A stretch of 64,000 nucleotides of DNA from Lineolata rhizophorae (lineage: Eukaryota > Ascomycota > Dothideomycetes > Lineolatales > Lineolataceae), in contig MU001676.1 of the NCBI GenBank assembly GCA_010093515.1, positions 287,621 through 351,620 on the forward strand, read 5' to 3'. The first letter of the stretch is position 1; every line of letters begins with the position of its first letter. This document shows positions 10,773 to 21,979 of this stretch, piece after piece. Made by a program: the position numbers and the translations under genes. The notes beneath the pieces are model-generated. The model was not told the origin of the DNA. It did not search any database and saw nothing but the letters and a program-made list of their open reading frames with translations.

Positions 10773-13700
10773 TCACTTGCGGTGATACATGTCGCCGCGG
10801 CCGTCGTTGTTGGCTTGACCACCGTTGTTGGCTTGCATAAGGGCCCTGCGATGGGGAGGGATAAATCCACCACGTCCACCCATATGAGGAGGGTTGTCGA
10901 TCTTCGGTTTGGGGGAGCCATTGGAGCCACCGCGGCCACCAGATTGGGACTGATTCTCAGCTTTATTGTGTTCGCTAGGGCCGCTAAAGCCGCCACGACC
11001 ACCACGCCTACCACGATATCCACGGGCGCGATGATGTCCACCACGGTTGTTTGGAACGTCATGGTTGCTCTGATTGTTCTGATGATGCGGAGCAACATCA
11101 CGAGTGTTGGCATTAGCGTTCTGAATCTTGACGTTCTTGGACTCGGTCATGTCAGGCATCTTGATGACCACAGTAAGGGAGCCATCGGGAGAAGCTTCCA
11201 GATCAGCCTTGGCAATGTTGAAAGTGAGAGCAGAGCCGGCATCGACCGCATATGTCTTGGAAAGAGGCCGGTGGATCATATGATGGGAGACCGGAGGCTC
11301 GTTGGCGTTGGCTGAAAGAACCTTTGGAACAAAGACAACTGGAACCGAAGCGAATTCGCGCTCCTCGAGGATGAACTCGACAATCTCACGAGTCTGCAAG
11401 TCTTTGCTATCATCGACCCAGTACGGAGGGCCGCGATAGCGCGAACCGTGGGTGAATGTGCCAGAACTGGAGGATGAGGCGGCAGATTGAGCCGATGTAG
11501 AAGAGCCCACGCTCGGAGCATTGTGGCGAGGAGGCAGGCGCACCTCGGAGGGACCAGCAGACACTGGAGTGGCCACAGGTGTCGCAGGCTTGAACAAATT
11601 GTTGATGCGCTCCTGCCAAGCGCTCGAGCTGACGATAGGCTGGACACCAGGACGAAGGTTCGGACGAACAGCAGGTTGGGGAGATGTAGTGGCCGAAGGG
11701 CTCGCAGGCGGAAGCTTCACGCGAACACGCTTGGGAAGATTGACTTTAGGACCATTCTCGTAGCCTTCGAAGGCAGGGTGCATAAGAGAATCCGGAGGCG
11801 GTCCACTCAAGTCGTCACTGCCAGAGCCAGAAAATGCGCCATCAAAAGCCGACGAAGCAGCGGCAGTCGCAGTAGGTTGGTGGATAGTGCCAGACTCCGT
11901 CGAACGCGCAGGGAAGAAGCGCGACGAGCGGCCAGGAGTGGCATGAGTTGAGGGCTGAATCGAGCCAGCACTAGGCTTCTCGCCGTTGGTGAGGGCGGGA
12001 GCCGAAGCATCCTTCGGGCCATCCGAAATTGCAGACGAAGCAGCATTGGCCGAGGTCGGCTTCTCGATCTCTTTTGCAGCATTGTGCGCATCGACAGGCT
12101 TCTCATTCTCAGGCTCATTATCCTTGTTTCCCGCCTTGTTACCACCAAAAGAATGGTGGATGACGGCCGTCAACTCAGTTGGCGTACGAGGCTCATGCCT
12201 AAAGGACGAGTGGTGTGTAACAGCCTGGGCCTTCTCCTTCTTAGGCAAGCTCTGCGCGAGGTTGATCCAGTGGTTGACAGTGTAGCCCTTGTTGGGAGGG
12301 CCAATTGGTCCCGGCGTAGGGCCCGAGGGAGGGGAATCGGCACGAGCACCGTCGATCAAACGGTTGGACGACGACTTCTGCTGGTTCTGAGCGTCGCGAG
12401 CGCGAACAGCAGCGAGGAATTCAGCCGGTTCGGCGATTTTCGGTGGCGAGGGGCGACGAATCGCAGAGGGGCCGGTCGGCGGTTGCATCTGCGAGGGAGG
12501 GCCGATGGGGCCAGGCGACGGCCCAGAGGGCGCAGCCGAAGGCGACGCCGAAGGGCGAGAGCGAGGATGGACGCGTCCATAGGAGCTGTCGAAGGTGCCA
12601 TTTCCGATGCCGCGACCCTTGTTGGGCGGGCCCCAAACGTTGCCAGTTTTAGCTGCCGGAGCCATGGTCCCAGAGGCCCAGTTCGCGAAAGGTTCCGTAG
12701 GCGGGGGCGGGTGCCACGACTGAGACGCGCGATCGAGAGGCTGAGGCGGGGACAAGCCAGATGGGCGCTGCGCGTCGAGGTTCGCGATGCGCGGCGACGG
12801 AAGGTCGGTGGAGGGTTTCGGTGGCGAGGGTTGTTGGGTGGAAGTGGGCGCAGGCGTCTTGTGAGGAGATGACGTTGCGGGTTGCTGTGGGCGAGGTGGC
12901 TGGGCGTGTTGGGTCGCGACTTCCGCCTTCGGAGGCGACGTGGCTGCCAAATTCGTTTCGCGGTCTTTGCCGGTCGGCGCAGACGCGGACTCGTGCGAAA
13001 CGGGGCGGCGAGGAGCGGGCGCAGCAGAAGCAGCGGGATCCAGAATAACTGGGCGCTTGACAGGCTGCGGTTGATGCACTTTCATCAAACCGTACTGGGC
13101 AACCTCGGAGGACGAAGTGGGGACTGGAGGTTTGGGTGGCGATTTTAGAACGGGTCGGGAGGGTTGGTGTGGGAGCGAAGAAGCAGGCTCGCCCTCGACC
13201 GCTCGGCTACCTTCAAATTCACGACGACGCTCTGAGGGTGAAGAGACCTTCGGCTTGGTGGGCGTTCCCTCTGGGAGTGGCCCGAGCGCCGCCAGCTTGG
13301 CCTTGAGGCGCTCTCGCTTGGCCGCCTCTTCGCGCTCCTCTTCCTCGAGCCTTCGCTGCTTTTCCAGACGCGCATGCTCTCGCTTCTCGCGCATCATCTG
13401 CTCCTGAATAGCAATCTGGTCCGCTACCGAGGAGCCTACAGCGCTCGCCTGCTGACTAACAGGTGAGGCTGTTGTGCGATACGGCGAAGCTGGCTGCGCA
13501 TAGCTCATGCTAGGAGACGACCGCTGAGTGAACGACTGCTGCGCAGGCGATGCTACCCGATCGGGAACTGCGCCTCGCGGAGGGAAACCCGCATGCTTCG
13601 GACCGCCAATTCCCGGCCCAAGCGACTCCAAGCCGGCCTGCGACTCCCGCCTCCCCATTGGCGCTGTTGGCTCTGGCAGCATGGTCGGTCCCATCTCCCG

Positions 13701-15569
13701 GGACAAGGACATCCGCCGACCGAATTGGCCACTACCTCCGCTGACGCTTGACGATGTACGGCGCCGCCCCCAGCCCATCTCGGCCCCACTGCTTGTACGC
13801 GAGGTTTGGAACGCCGGCGACGGCTCCGCTGGAGCCGCATGCGACGGCCTCTGCAACACCGATGGTTGTTGGCGAAAGCCGTGGTCATGCCTCGATCCGC
13901 GCCGCGCCTCGTTAACCGGTTCATACCGCCCTGATTGGGAGTTGAACAGCTCTTTATTGCCGGTGGCCCTGTCGCCATCGCGCCAAGATCGATTAAAATC
14001 GTCTGCGTTGATCTCTTTAGCAGGTGAAGGCGTAGGCGGCATGGCATCGAAGCCGTGATGGTCGCGTTGAGTGAAACGAGGTGCATGCGAGCTCTGAGGT
14101 ACCGGTTGCTGGACGGGTGGTGCAATCGGTGAAATCTTGTCAACAGGAGGCAATGGAGCCCAAGGATTCTTGAGAGGAGCCGAACTGGAGGGTTTCGCTA
14201 CAAGCGTGGCTTTCTCAGCTCCACCCTTTGCGACAAGACCGCCGCTGGTCTTTGACTGAACTGTAGAAGACGCCGCCGCGGCAGCGGCTCCCGGCTTCAA
14301 AATTGTCTTCGCAGTTCCCGAAGTCGAACTAGGGCGTTGAATAGGTTGTCCGCTGGGTGGTTGTGACGGCCTCCCCGTGTCTAGGGCCGGCTTGACTTCC
14401 CTGGAAATGGGAGCAGGCGATGAGGATTTCTTCGGCACGTCATGCGATACCGGAGGTGCATTCTCTGCTGCCAATGTCGATGTCGTTCCATCTTTCCACT
14501 CTACGGTCTCCGGTGCCCAGTCATCCTCATCATCATCAATATCCGCCCACTTCGACTCCTTCCCTGAGTCTTCAGCGGAAAGCCTCGTGGCCATGTGGAT
14601 GCCGTATTGAAGCTTGAGCTCCTCATCCGTAAACTGCTTAGGTGGCGGAGGAGGCACAGGCTGATTTTTATTCCAGACCTTACTAGCGTCGGGACCGGTA
14701 TTACCGTTTGTCTTGGAAAGACGCTGCAAAGAACTACCAAGACCACTTCCCGACTTCGCTACCAACCTCGGTCTTGATGCGGACTGCGGCGATGGAGACG
14801 GCTGCCCCGGCTGCGGACCTAGATATACATGTCAGAAACGAAGGGCACTACGGTACGCATCCAAGCTGCTATAGCACATACTCTTATCACTGCTCCTAGG
14901 TGGCGGCCCGGAAGTGGCTGCAGCTTTGGCAAGGAAATTTTTGGTCACGGACACAGACTTAAACGACGCAGGCTTTTTGACGGAATTGGACCGCGAATGG
15001 GAACCCTTCGTGCGATCCTTGGACCTGTCTAAGCTCTCCGCCCTGCTGGTATCCGTATCCGACCCCCCACTCGTTTCGGCCACCACGTGTTGCACAGCTG
15101 CATCTTCGGGTGCCAAATGCTCTCCAATTCCTCCGTCTCCATTAACGAAAGTCTTCACGTCCTGCACTGGCCCGGCCACAGTGAATTTTGCCGTTCCCTG
15201 CAGTTCCTTACTGTCAGTAATTTCGTTCGTGGCCTCGCGCAAGCCTTGATCCACGTATACGGCAGAGGATCGAGCTGGGAAACGTACGGCCGAGCCTTCG
15301 GAGTTTGCTTGTCCAGCCAAGTATGGGCCGTTTATATTGTTCTTGCCGGCCGGCGCTACGATTACGGGATTTGAAGAAACGTCTTGTGGAGTAGCGATCG
15401 ATGATGTGGCGTTCGTTGGGTTTTCTGTGTACGCCTTGCCGCGGGCGGCGGAAGCAGTGTTGGATGAAGTCGCATAGGCGTCGATGGGCAAGGGATCACC
15501 CATCGACCGTGCTTCATTTACCACATCCTGGTGGCTCTGCTCTGCCATACCAATTTTGGGTTCTGCCAT
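10773..15569 (-). CDS. Large disordered RGG-box protein with conserved KWADIDDDEDDWAPE motif (putative RNA-binding)
   Basis: Two exons read on the minus strand: 15569-14882 and 14818-10773, with a 63-bp GTATGT...CTAG intron whose phase agrees. The product is 1,577 residues. The N-terminal third holds VTKNFLAKAA and, just after the splice, RPRLVAKSGSGLGSS, VWNKNQPVPPPPPKQFTDEE and KWADIDDDEDDWAPETVEW. I recognise these blocks from uncharacterised filamentous-fungal proteins. The middle is Pro/Ser/Ala-rich with a short charged coiled-coil stretch (EQMMREKREHARLEKQRR). The C-terminus is an RGG box (GYRGRRGGRGGF, GGRGG, GGRGGFIPPHRRA), usual in proteins that bind RNA or ribosomes and are methylated at Arg. 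No catalytic domain is seen. A role in mRNA binding or translation is inferred from composition. An in-frame ATG at 15548 is an alternative start. Confidence 0.85.
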
Positions 15570-16845
15570 AAATAACAAGTTGTCAGTTAGATCTTTGAGG
15601 TGAAAGAATTCGTCCTAGGTAGATGTTGTGTATAACAAGTTACGCCGGCATGTGGCAAGGCGCTGGCGCATCTATGTTCACATCGTGCCAGGGCTTGGCC
15701 GGCGCAACACTCGTGCGACACCAAAACATCACAGGAAACGTATGTTCACGAGCATATGCGGGCCAAAATAACGACATACCTGGTGTCAGATGCCTATGGT
15801 AGCCACGAGGTAGTAGTAGGCGCTTCCGCAGAAACGTCAACTGCTTTCGCACGGGCTGACAACTACGACAAGACGGTGGCGAGGGCGATTTCTTCGCTGG
15901 CCAAGGCTTGCAGCGCGATATGGGTTCAAGGACGCGTTTCCTCTGAGGGCAAAACCGGGCTTCGCGGGGCTATCGCTTTATCGTGCGGCTCTGTAAGCCT
16001 GCGCGCGGGTCTCGGGAACGCCGAAGAGGGCGACGCTGGACGTCGGGGGTGAAGGGGGGACAAGGTGCACTCGCTCTCTCCTCCCGGGGCGAGAGAAGAA
16101 AGAGAGGCGCGAAGAACGGCGTCGCAGGCCCAGGAGCAGGCTCTTGCGCAGCGTGCGAATATCGCGTTCGGGGCCGGGCGTTCGTCGCGGAGGTTCAAGA
16201 TGAATTAGATAAAGTCGCCGAGTTGCGACGTGACACCTTTGTCGTTGAGCTGTGCCCTGCGGCCCGGGGCTCGGATTAAGTGAGGCTGGGGGCTTTCCCG
16301 GGGCTTCTTGGCGCCTGGCTCCGCGACCGACCCGGGCGTGAGCGTCGTCACTCCCAGCTTCCTGCCACAGCAAGTGAGGAGACGCCTTTGGCCTCCGACC
16401 AGTCGGATCCTGCCAACCTCGCGCTGCGGGGCCGTTTGCTACCGGCCGTCCAGCCGCAGCGCCTATTGTGTTTTCGCGGCATCGCCGTCAGGCCGCGCCC
16501 TGGCGCAAAATGTGCTTCCGGCGGTGAGATCGTGCGTGGGAGTCATCCAATCCCGATTTCCTATGATTCATCGACGGCGCTTTGAAACTACCTAGTTCCA
16601 CAGCGGAAACCGAGGCTACTTTTCTGCGTACCATGGGATCCGAACAGCTTGCGGGCGGATTTAAATGCCCGGGTTATTAAAGACAGCACAAAGGAAATTT
16701 TCATTGGCTGGTTTTAGAAAATAGTACACTTTGCAATGCGCTCCAATCTACATTGATATTGATATTTACATGCGTCGATATGTAGGCATTGATGCAACTT
16801 GGCTCGTGAATCGACTTCAAGCAAAACCATTTCCTCACAACACAC
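15570..16845. other. Gene-free stretch upstream of the RGG-box gene
   Basis: This is promoter and 5' leader DNA of the RGG-box gene plus the 3' flank of ATP17. The centre (15.9-16.5 kb) is GC-rich and therefore open in several frames on both strands, but without motifs. No gene is supported. Confidence 0.45.
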
Positions 16846-17521
16846 TTAATGCGCATTGTTCTTGTGGTGCCCTGTAACGACAGTCAGCTACACCTACAAG
16901 AACTCGACACGAACAATACCACTTACTCAGGTGGAAGTAGTAGTTGTAGCTGTAGCCAAGCAGCATCAAACCGCCGATGATATGGATCGCGGCTACACAA
17001 AGGAGAAGTTGAATTAGCTTTAGCTCTTAAATCCTTTACACTTATCTGCACTTCGCGCCACGTACGCATCGCTGATGGATTCTTGCCGAAGTAGCGCGCC
17101 TGATACCGCTGCACCAGACTCTTCGGCTGCGCCTCTGGCGCCGGTCCGCGAGGTAGCTTCTCGTAGAAGCTCACGACGCGGTTCATCCGGGCGGCATCTT
17201 GGGCGGCACCGATGCCCTTCAAAGTATATTATCAGCTACCATATCAATTCCAGCGCCAAAAGAAGTCTTGCATGAAGATAGGATTGCGATCGTGGGGACT
17301 ACGCGCCGCTACATCACCGTGGAGTGGCAGAGCGGACATGGACGGTTGAGGAGCCACAGGTGATGATTGCATTTGGTGTGCAATGGAACTTACACTCGGT
17401 GATGCAATCTTGGAAATAGAAGTTAGAGCTGTGTACATACGAATTCGAGGGCTCATCAAGGTGCACAACGTACCTTTGGGGGAATCAGGGTAGATATCCC
17501 GCGCTTCGCGACGTAGCTCAT
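16846..17521 (-). CDS. ATP17: Mitochondrial F1Fo ATP synthase subunit f
   Basis: Five exons (minus strand): 17521-17474, 17408-17394, 17216-17066, 16992-16927, 16871-16846. The CDS is 306 nt and the product 101 residues, the length of yeast Atp17. The protein starts MSYVAKRGISTLIPPK and goes on IASPSGIGAA, RVVSFYEKLPRGPAPE, RYQARYFGKNPSAMP, a membrane helix (IIGGLMLLGYSYNYYF) and HLRHHKNNAH. It is a small Fo subunit of the inner membrane, needed for stator assembly and dimer formation. The N-terminus is amphipathic and basic, consistent with a mitochondrial presequence. Exon 2 is only 15 nt (five codons), yet it restores exactly the spacing of the conserved VASPKAIGAA-type block. All junctions are GT-AG. 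The gene is divergent from TOA2 with a 337-bp shared promoter. Confidence 0.92.
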
Positions 17522-17858
17522 GGCTGAGGAACTGTTGGCGATCAATTAGCTCCGTACCCACCTTCAAGAACATCTAAAGTCGCGATATTCATGCTCGTAC
17601 CTATTGCAAATTCAAGCTATGGAGAGTGGCGTTGTGTAATGGGCGGGAACGTTGGCATGAACAAGCTAGAGTTCTCCTCCGGCAGCGAAATGGCTGCGAG
17701 ACATGTCGGACGGAGGGGATCCGCTTACTTAATCTTAAATGTCACGTGCTCATTTTCAGAACCGCATGCAGCCGCCTGTCAGGCAACGCTTCTTTCTTTA
17801 CGACAGCCGCCACCGCAATCCACATCTCTCGCAATAATAATCCTCAGAACGAGCAAAG
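17522..17858. promoter_or_regulatory. Bidirectional promoter ATP17 / TOA2 with GTCACGTG box
   Basis: Only 337 bp separate the two start codons. GTCACGTG at 17741-17748 matches the CDE1-type site bound by Cbf1-like bHLH factors in yeasts. Whether it is used here is inferred. Confidence 0.5.
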
Positions 17859-18427
17859 ATGACCGAACCGAAGCAGTACTACGAGCTCTACCGTCAGACG
17901 AGGTGCGCGCGTCTGCTTCTTCTCCCCCAATCAGAACCCTGTGCCCGCCTTTGCTCCTCCCACGCTCTGTGCCATTTCGTCTTAGTCAAGCTGCGTGAGC
18001 AAGACATTTCAGTTGACGTAGCCTTTGGGTCACAGTGTCGGTCAAGCGCTCACGGACACACTCGACGACCTCATCAGCGAGCGGCGCATCGAGCCCCAGT
18101 TGGCAATGAAGATCTTGGCAAATTTCGACAAGGCGGTTGCGGACGTTATTGCGGATAAGGTCAAGTCGCGGATGTCGTTCAAGGTACGGAAATCAGAAAC
18201 TTGCTTACTTGCGCTAGAGAAGTACTTCGTAGTAGTTTCCAATAGCAACGGCTAACTTCTGACTCCGGCATTCGTAGGGACACCTCGATACCTATCGTTT
18301 CTGCGACGACGTTTGGACGTTCATCATCAAAGATATCAACTTTAAGCTGGATAACAATGTCCAACCCATTCACGCCGATCAGATCAAGATCGTGAGTTGC
18401 AATGCTAGGAAGCCGGGCGAAGCATGA
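17859..18427 (+). CDS. TOA2: Transcription initiation factor IIA small (gamma) subunit
   Basis: Three exons: 17859-17902, 18036-18183, 18278-18427, with agreeing phases. The product is 113 residues. The spliced protein reads [20 protein letters not shown], then [19 protein letters not shown] (N-terminal helical bundle), [18 protein letters not shown] and the beta-barrel part [12 protein letters not shown] ending [13 protein letters not shown]. It pairs with TFIIA large subunit to stabilise TBP on TATA DNA in Pol II initiation. Length and domain order match the family (about 110-120 residues). A GTGAGT near the end encodes Val-Ser in the conserved KIVSCNA stretch, so it is read through rather than used as a donor. 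The gene shares a short promoter with ATP17. Confidence 0.95.
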
Positions 18428-19125
18428 GCCTCACCGGCTACTAGATCTAGCAGGCGATTCTCGTGATTTTGAACTTAGCTAGGCATAAAACGGTGGCACG
18501 CAGATGTTCTAATACGAAGACAGGTAGCTTTGCCTCCGTACGGCAAGTAAGATTCTTAAAGAGGAGGACGACTTGCTCCAGAACGATAACATGGGTGCGA
18601 AGTGGGTTTTGCGTCTGGCGAAGGCTTGGATCCAGGTATTGGTCCGGCGATAATGGCGTTTCAGGGATAAGTACAGGGTGGTTCCAAATAGATACCATAG
18701 CCGTTAGCCTCTAGGCCAAGTCGAAACGAAGGATACCTTCAAAGTTAAAAAATCTCCAACTACGAAGAGTGAAAGGCCTTCATGTGAGTGTTTCGAACCA
18801 TATCACACGATGAGATTTCTTAGCTTCCATAATTTTTTTTTCAAAGTCAAACAGTTGCTAAATATGCTACATGCCGTGGCTTCATGGGCTACTCGTTGTA
18901 CACGCCTATTTATCAGCTAACTTAGAAAGCTAGTCCCGCTAGCTGTTCTAGAGTACTTATTTCGCGCATATTTTCTTTGGCAATGCATCACCAGATCTCA
19001 ATACCTAATATGATCTATTTCATTTCTCCTATCTCACCCCCACGCCCGTTGTACACTATAATTCTAGGCCTAGGTTCGCGGCACTTGCTACGCACTCCTT
19101 TGGCCCTTAGATTAGGTACCATGTC
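18428..19125. other. Gene-free stretch downstream of TOA2
   Basis: AT-rich intergenic DNA with many stops in all frames. It presumably contains the TOA2 3' UTR. Nothing else was recognised. Confidence 0.5.
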
Positions 19126-19236
19126 CTAGTCGATAACCTCGCGCTTGCATTTCCTACAGCGCTTGTGGTTACAGGTCTTACAGTGCGTCACCTGCTCCTC
19201 CATCATCTTCCAGCAACCCTTGCAGCAGTTCCACAT
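19126..19236 (-). CDS. 36-residue Cys-rich microprotein, putative zinc-binding
   Basis: This is a 37-codon frame with its ATG at 19236 and stop at 19126-19128. It begins MWNCCKGCWKMMEEQ and ends HKRCRKCKREVID. Seven Cys fall in three pairs of C-x2-C type (C5/C8, C19/C22, C27/C30) plus C4, with a His at 24 and a basic C-terminus. This resembles the small 'W-x-C-C ... C-x2-C-x-H-x-R-C-x2-C' zinc-binding motif that I know from short fungal proteins. Such a dense, ordered Cys pattern is unlikely by chance in AT-rich DNA. Function is unknown. It could also be the last exon of a longer gene, because the upstream sequence to 19300 is not decisive. Confidence 0.5.
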   Translation of the reverse strand: MWNCCKGCWKMMEEQVTHCKTCNHKRCRKCKREVID

Positions 19237-19888
19237 TTTGTTGGGTTGATGTTGAGATTCTTGAGATTCTGAGGATTGGCGGCTTGGTTATGTTGTGAGG
19301 ATTGTTTGAGTGTCCGGAAATAGAGTCGCAGGGCAGCTATTATTTTCTGACTAGATAATGTGCTAATTTGCCTTGGTGTATCGCAAACAACTTTGGTGTT
19401 TTCGGGTGTAGGAAGTATCGAGGAAATCTATTCGAGACGTGGGCATGCTCCTAAGTATTTATACGCCTCGCACAAAGAAGCATTAACCTAGGAACTGCAG
19501 TATTCACTCAATGGAAACACTGTCTTTGTCATCTCTTGGCTCAGGGCGTTGTCGCAGCTGCACTATAACCGAGAGATACGTTGAATGTTGGGCACCACCC
19601 GAATACCCGAGGCATACACCTGGATGGTGAACTGTGCAGACAACTAGATGCAGGTTACTGGCTTTTCTCGCTCCAAAGTTATAATTGATAACTTGGGAAA
19701 GTTTCACAGTGTGTTCCTCAGTGGTAATTAGAGATAGGCTTTGCGCCCCAATAGGATCGCAGCCGAACAGTTTTTCCGAGCAGACCACGTGCGACCTCGA
19801 GCGGCACTTTTGAACTTTGTGTCGGACCGTAACCTACAGCCCAGGGCTGTTACACCGTCCTGTCAGAATCAAGTGAGAATTGTCCATC
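19237..19888. other. Gene-free stretch between the microprotein and JLP2
   Basis: This is a divergent intergenic region. Short frames (19504-19788 minus, and 19741-19953 plus, which overlaps JLP2 out of frame) have no motif. No regulatory element can be assigned. Confidence 0.45.
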
Positions 19889-20926
19889 ATGGTCTATTAT
19901 TTCACAAGCAACGTGGTATCGCCGTCGGCGTTCATCTACGTCGGCAAGGATAAATTCGAGAGTTGGTATCCAGCAACTTGCCATTTTTGCGTGTAGCCTT
20001 AGCACGCCACTCACGGATGGCCACGGGGCTGACTGCGATTCCCGCAAAAGATGAGGAACTGATCAAGTTCGGCTGGGAGGAAGATGTTTGGTAGTAACTG
20101 CTACTTTCAGCATGCGCAGATACGTGTCCAGGGCAGGGCTAATATTCGTCAAGGGTGGGCTTGACATACCCTTCGAAATAGAACAGGGATTTGACCGAAC
20201 GCGATAGTTTCACGTGGATAATTTGTCCAGCGCCCATATCTATCTTCGGCTGAGAGATGGCGAGACCTGGGACAACATACGGGACGAGTTGGTCCAGGAC
20301 TGCGCGCAACTAACAAAAGCCAACTCTATTGAAGGTTTTTAATATGCCCGTCTACCCTGAGAAATCTAGCGCCAGATGCTCATACTTCTATGGAATAGGG
20401 AATAAAAAGGACAACATTACAGTAATCTACACGACATGGTCAAATCTGAAGAAAGATGGAAGCATGGCTGTTGGCCAGGTTAGCTTCAAGGATAACAAAA
20501 AGGTACATCTTCTGCACGGAAACTATCCCAGGAGCCAACATTCTCAACCTCCCGTATAGGTGAAGCGGGTTCACGTCGCTCAACGTGAGAATTCCATCGT
20601 AAACCGCCTGAACAAGACCAAAGTGGAGAAGTTTCCGAACTTGCGTGAAGAGCGGGAGAACAGGCAAAAGGAGCTCCGCCGGCGAGACCGGGCTGCACAG
20701 CAAGCCAGGGTAAGTGCACGCCCCCTAACGCTTTGGATCGGTGGAGCACACTTAGCTAACCTAAGTGGCCATGGTATAGCAAAAGGAAGAAGCTCGTGTG
20801 GCAAAAGAGCGGAAGGAACTTGCGTGGCAGAAAGATCATGCGTACGACGATCTGTTTACGGATGATGCGGTCGCGGGGTCGAGTAACCAAGATCGGAATC
20901 CGGAAGATTTTGATGATTTCATGTAG
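19889..20926 (+). CDS. JLP2: NFACT-R (DUF814) family protein, CCDC25/Jlp2 homologue
   Basis: Six exons: 19889-19961, 20051-about 20088, 20208-20334, 20399-20502, 20560-20709, 20780-20926. The protein starts [20 protein letters not shown] and goes on [54 protein letters not shown] and [21 protein letters not shown] charged coiled coil follows ([19 protein letters not shown]), and the end reads EDFDDFM. This is the whole CCDC25/Jlp2 pattern: an NFACT-R nucleic-acid-binding domain and a coiled-coil tail, about 200 residues. Five junctions minus one are clean. The exon 2/exon 3 junction is one base short: GTTTG|GTAGTA joined to ATAG|TTTCAC would shift the frame. A weak GTTTGG donor at about 20086 keeps the frame but drops the conserved Val-Trp. 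The family is linked to RNA and chromatin binding; its exact role in fungi is unclear. Confidence 0.88.
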
Positions 20927-21173
20927 TGGACGTGTCGCCTCAGCTAGGTTGATAGAAACAGTGGGGTGCATGTTGAAGACAACGACCCACAATACATGCC
21001 GAATCGAAGCAATGGCCTGAGACTCATGGAATGCAAAGTCCCATCGTCTCGTTCAGCATGCGTACTGTGTGGTTGAGATGATCCATTTTGGTCACGGTGA
21101 CCATTAGGGACTTGGATTCTCTGAATGAAGAATTTGGTCAACAAAAACAAATAAAAAGAAGAAGTTGAGAACA

Positions 21174-21485
21174 CTATCCCGTTTCTAGCACGTACTTAGG
21201 TAGTTTGATAGCATTCTTAGCGCTATCTCCCTGGCTCCACCACACAAACGTCAAGTTCTTGAGGATACGGTGCTCCGTTCCCTTCGAGCGCGTCGCTCCG
21301 TCCAAAAATTCGATCGTGTTGGCGATGCGCTGAGCATCGAACTCTTCGGGCAGTCCATTTCGGAAAGAGCTCCGAAGCTTATCTCTGAGAACATATCGAG
21401 ATGGTTTCGAGTATCGGCACGCTCGCAAACATTGCGTATAAAGTTGTCGGTAGGCACGCACGATTTCATTACGTGAGGCAGGCAT
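21174..21485 (-). CDS. LYR-motif mitochondrial protein, DUF1763 family
   Basis: This single-exon gene encodes 103 residues: MPASRNEIVRAYRQLYTQCL, then RYSKPSRYVLRDKLRSSFR, FDAQRIANTIEFLDGATR and EHRILKNLTFVWW. It matches the fungal DUF1763 pattern, a small helical protein of the LYR superfamily (LYR-like tripeptide in AYRQLY). LYR proteins bind mitochondrial acyl-carrier protein and act in complex I, Fe-S cluster or mitoribosome assembly. Which of these applies here is unknown. The frame stays open upstream to 21755, so an extended presequence is possible. I chose the ATG at 21485 because homologous similarity starts at EIVRAYR. The gene converges on JLP2 (247 bp apart) and is divergent from the DUF2293 gene. 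Confidence 0.8.
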   Translation of the reverse strand: MPASRNEIVRAYRQLYTQCLRACRYSKPSRYVLRDKLRSSFRNGLPEEFDAQRIANTIEFLDGATRSKGTEHRILKNLTFVWWSQGDSAKNAIKLPKYVLETG

Positions 21486-21979
21486 TTGAGCCGAATAGCA
21501 TGGGAAACTTTTTATGCGAAAACTACACGGGCGGAATGATAGAACTAGAGACTTCGAGGGCGTTGACATAAGGTTCACATTATAAACGTAATTGAGAACG
21601 CCGCGACACGAAGGAGTATTGCGGCTGAATGCACCTTCTGCGTACCAAGAGCGAAGTTGTTTTTCAACACCTCGTGCTAGGAGAACTCCGGACCACCATC
21701 CTAACCTGATCGGGAAGAGAGTAAGCCGGGCGCTACCTAGAGATGTCGGGTACACGGTAAGCCGCTTCCGATGTCACGTGCAGCCAAAAATTGTGAGGCG
21801 AACTTACTATCGCGTCGCGCTACGCCTCCTCCCACCCCACAACTTCGACCTTGTCCCGAGTGCCGTCTACATAAAGGCCATATCGCGAGGCGACAAGAGT
21901 CGGCCGTTCATTCCTAGGCTTATCAGCGAACGGACTTTCTCTTACCTAGCACTGAGGTGGCAAAGTTAAGTAGTGCAAG
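21486..21979. promoter_or_regulatory. Bidirectional promoter DUF1763 / DUF2293 with GTCACGTG box
   Basis: This 494-bp region lies between two divergent starts. GTCACGTG occurs at 21773-21780, the same octamer as in the ATP17/TOA2 promoter. A CBF1-like control of both is inferred only. Confidence 0.4.
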
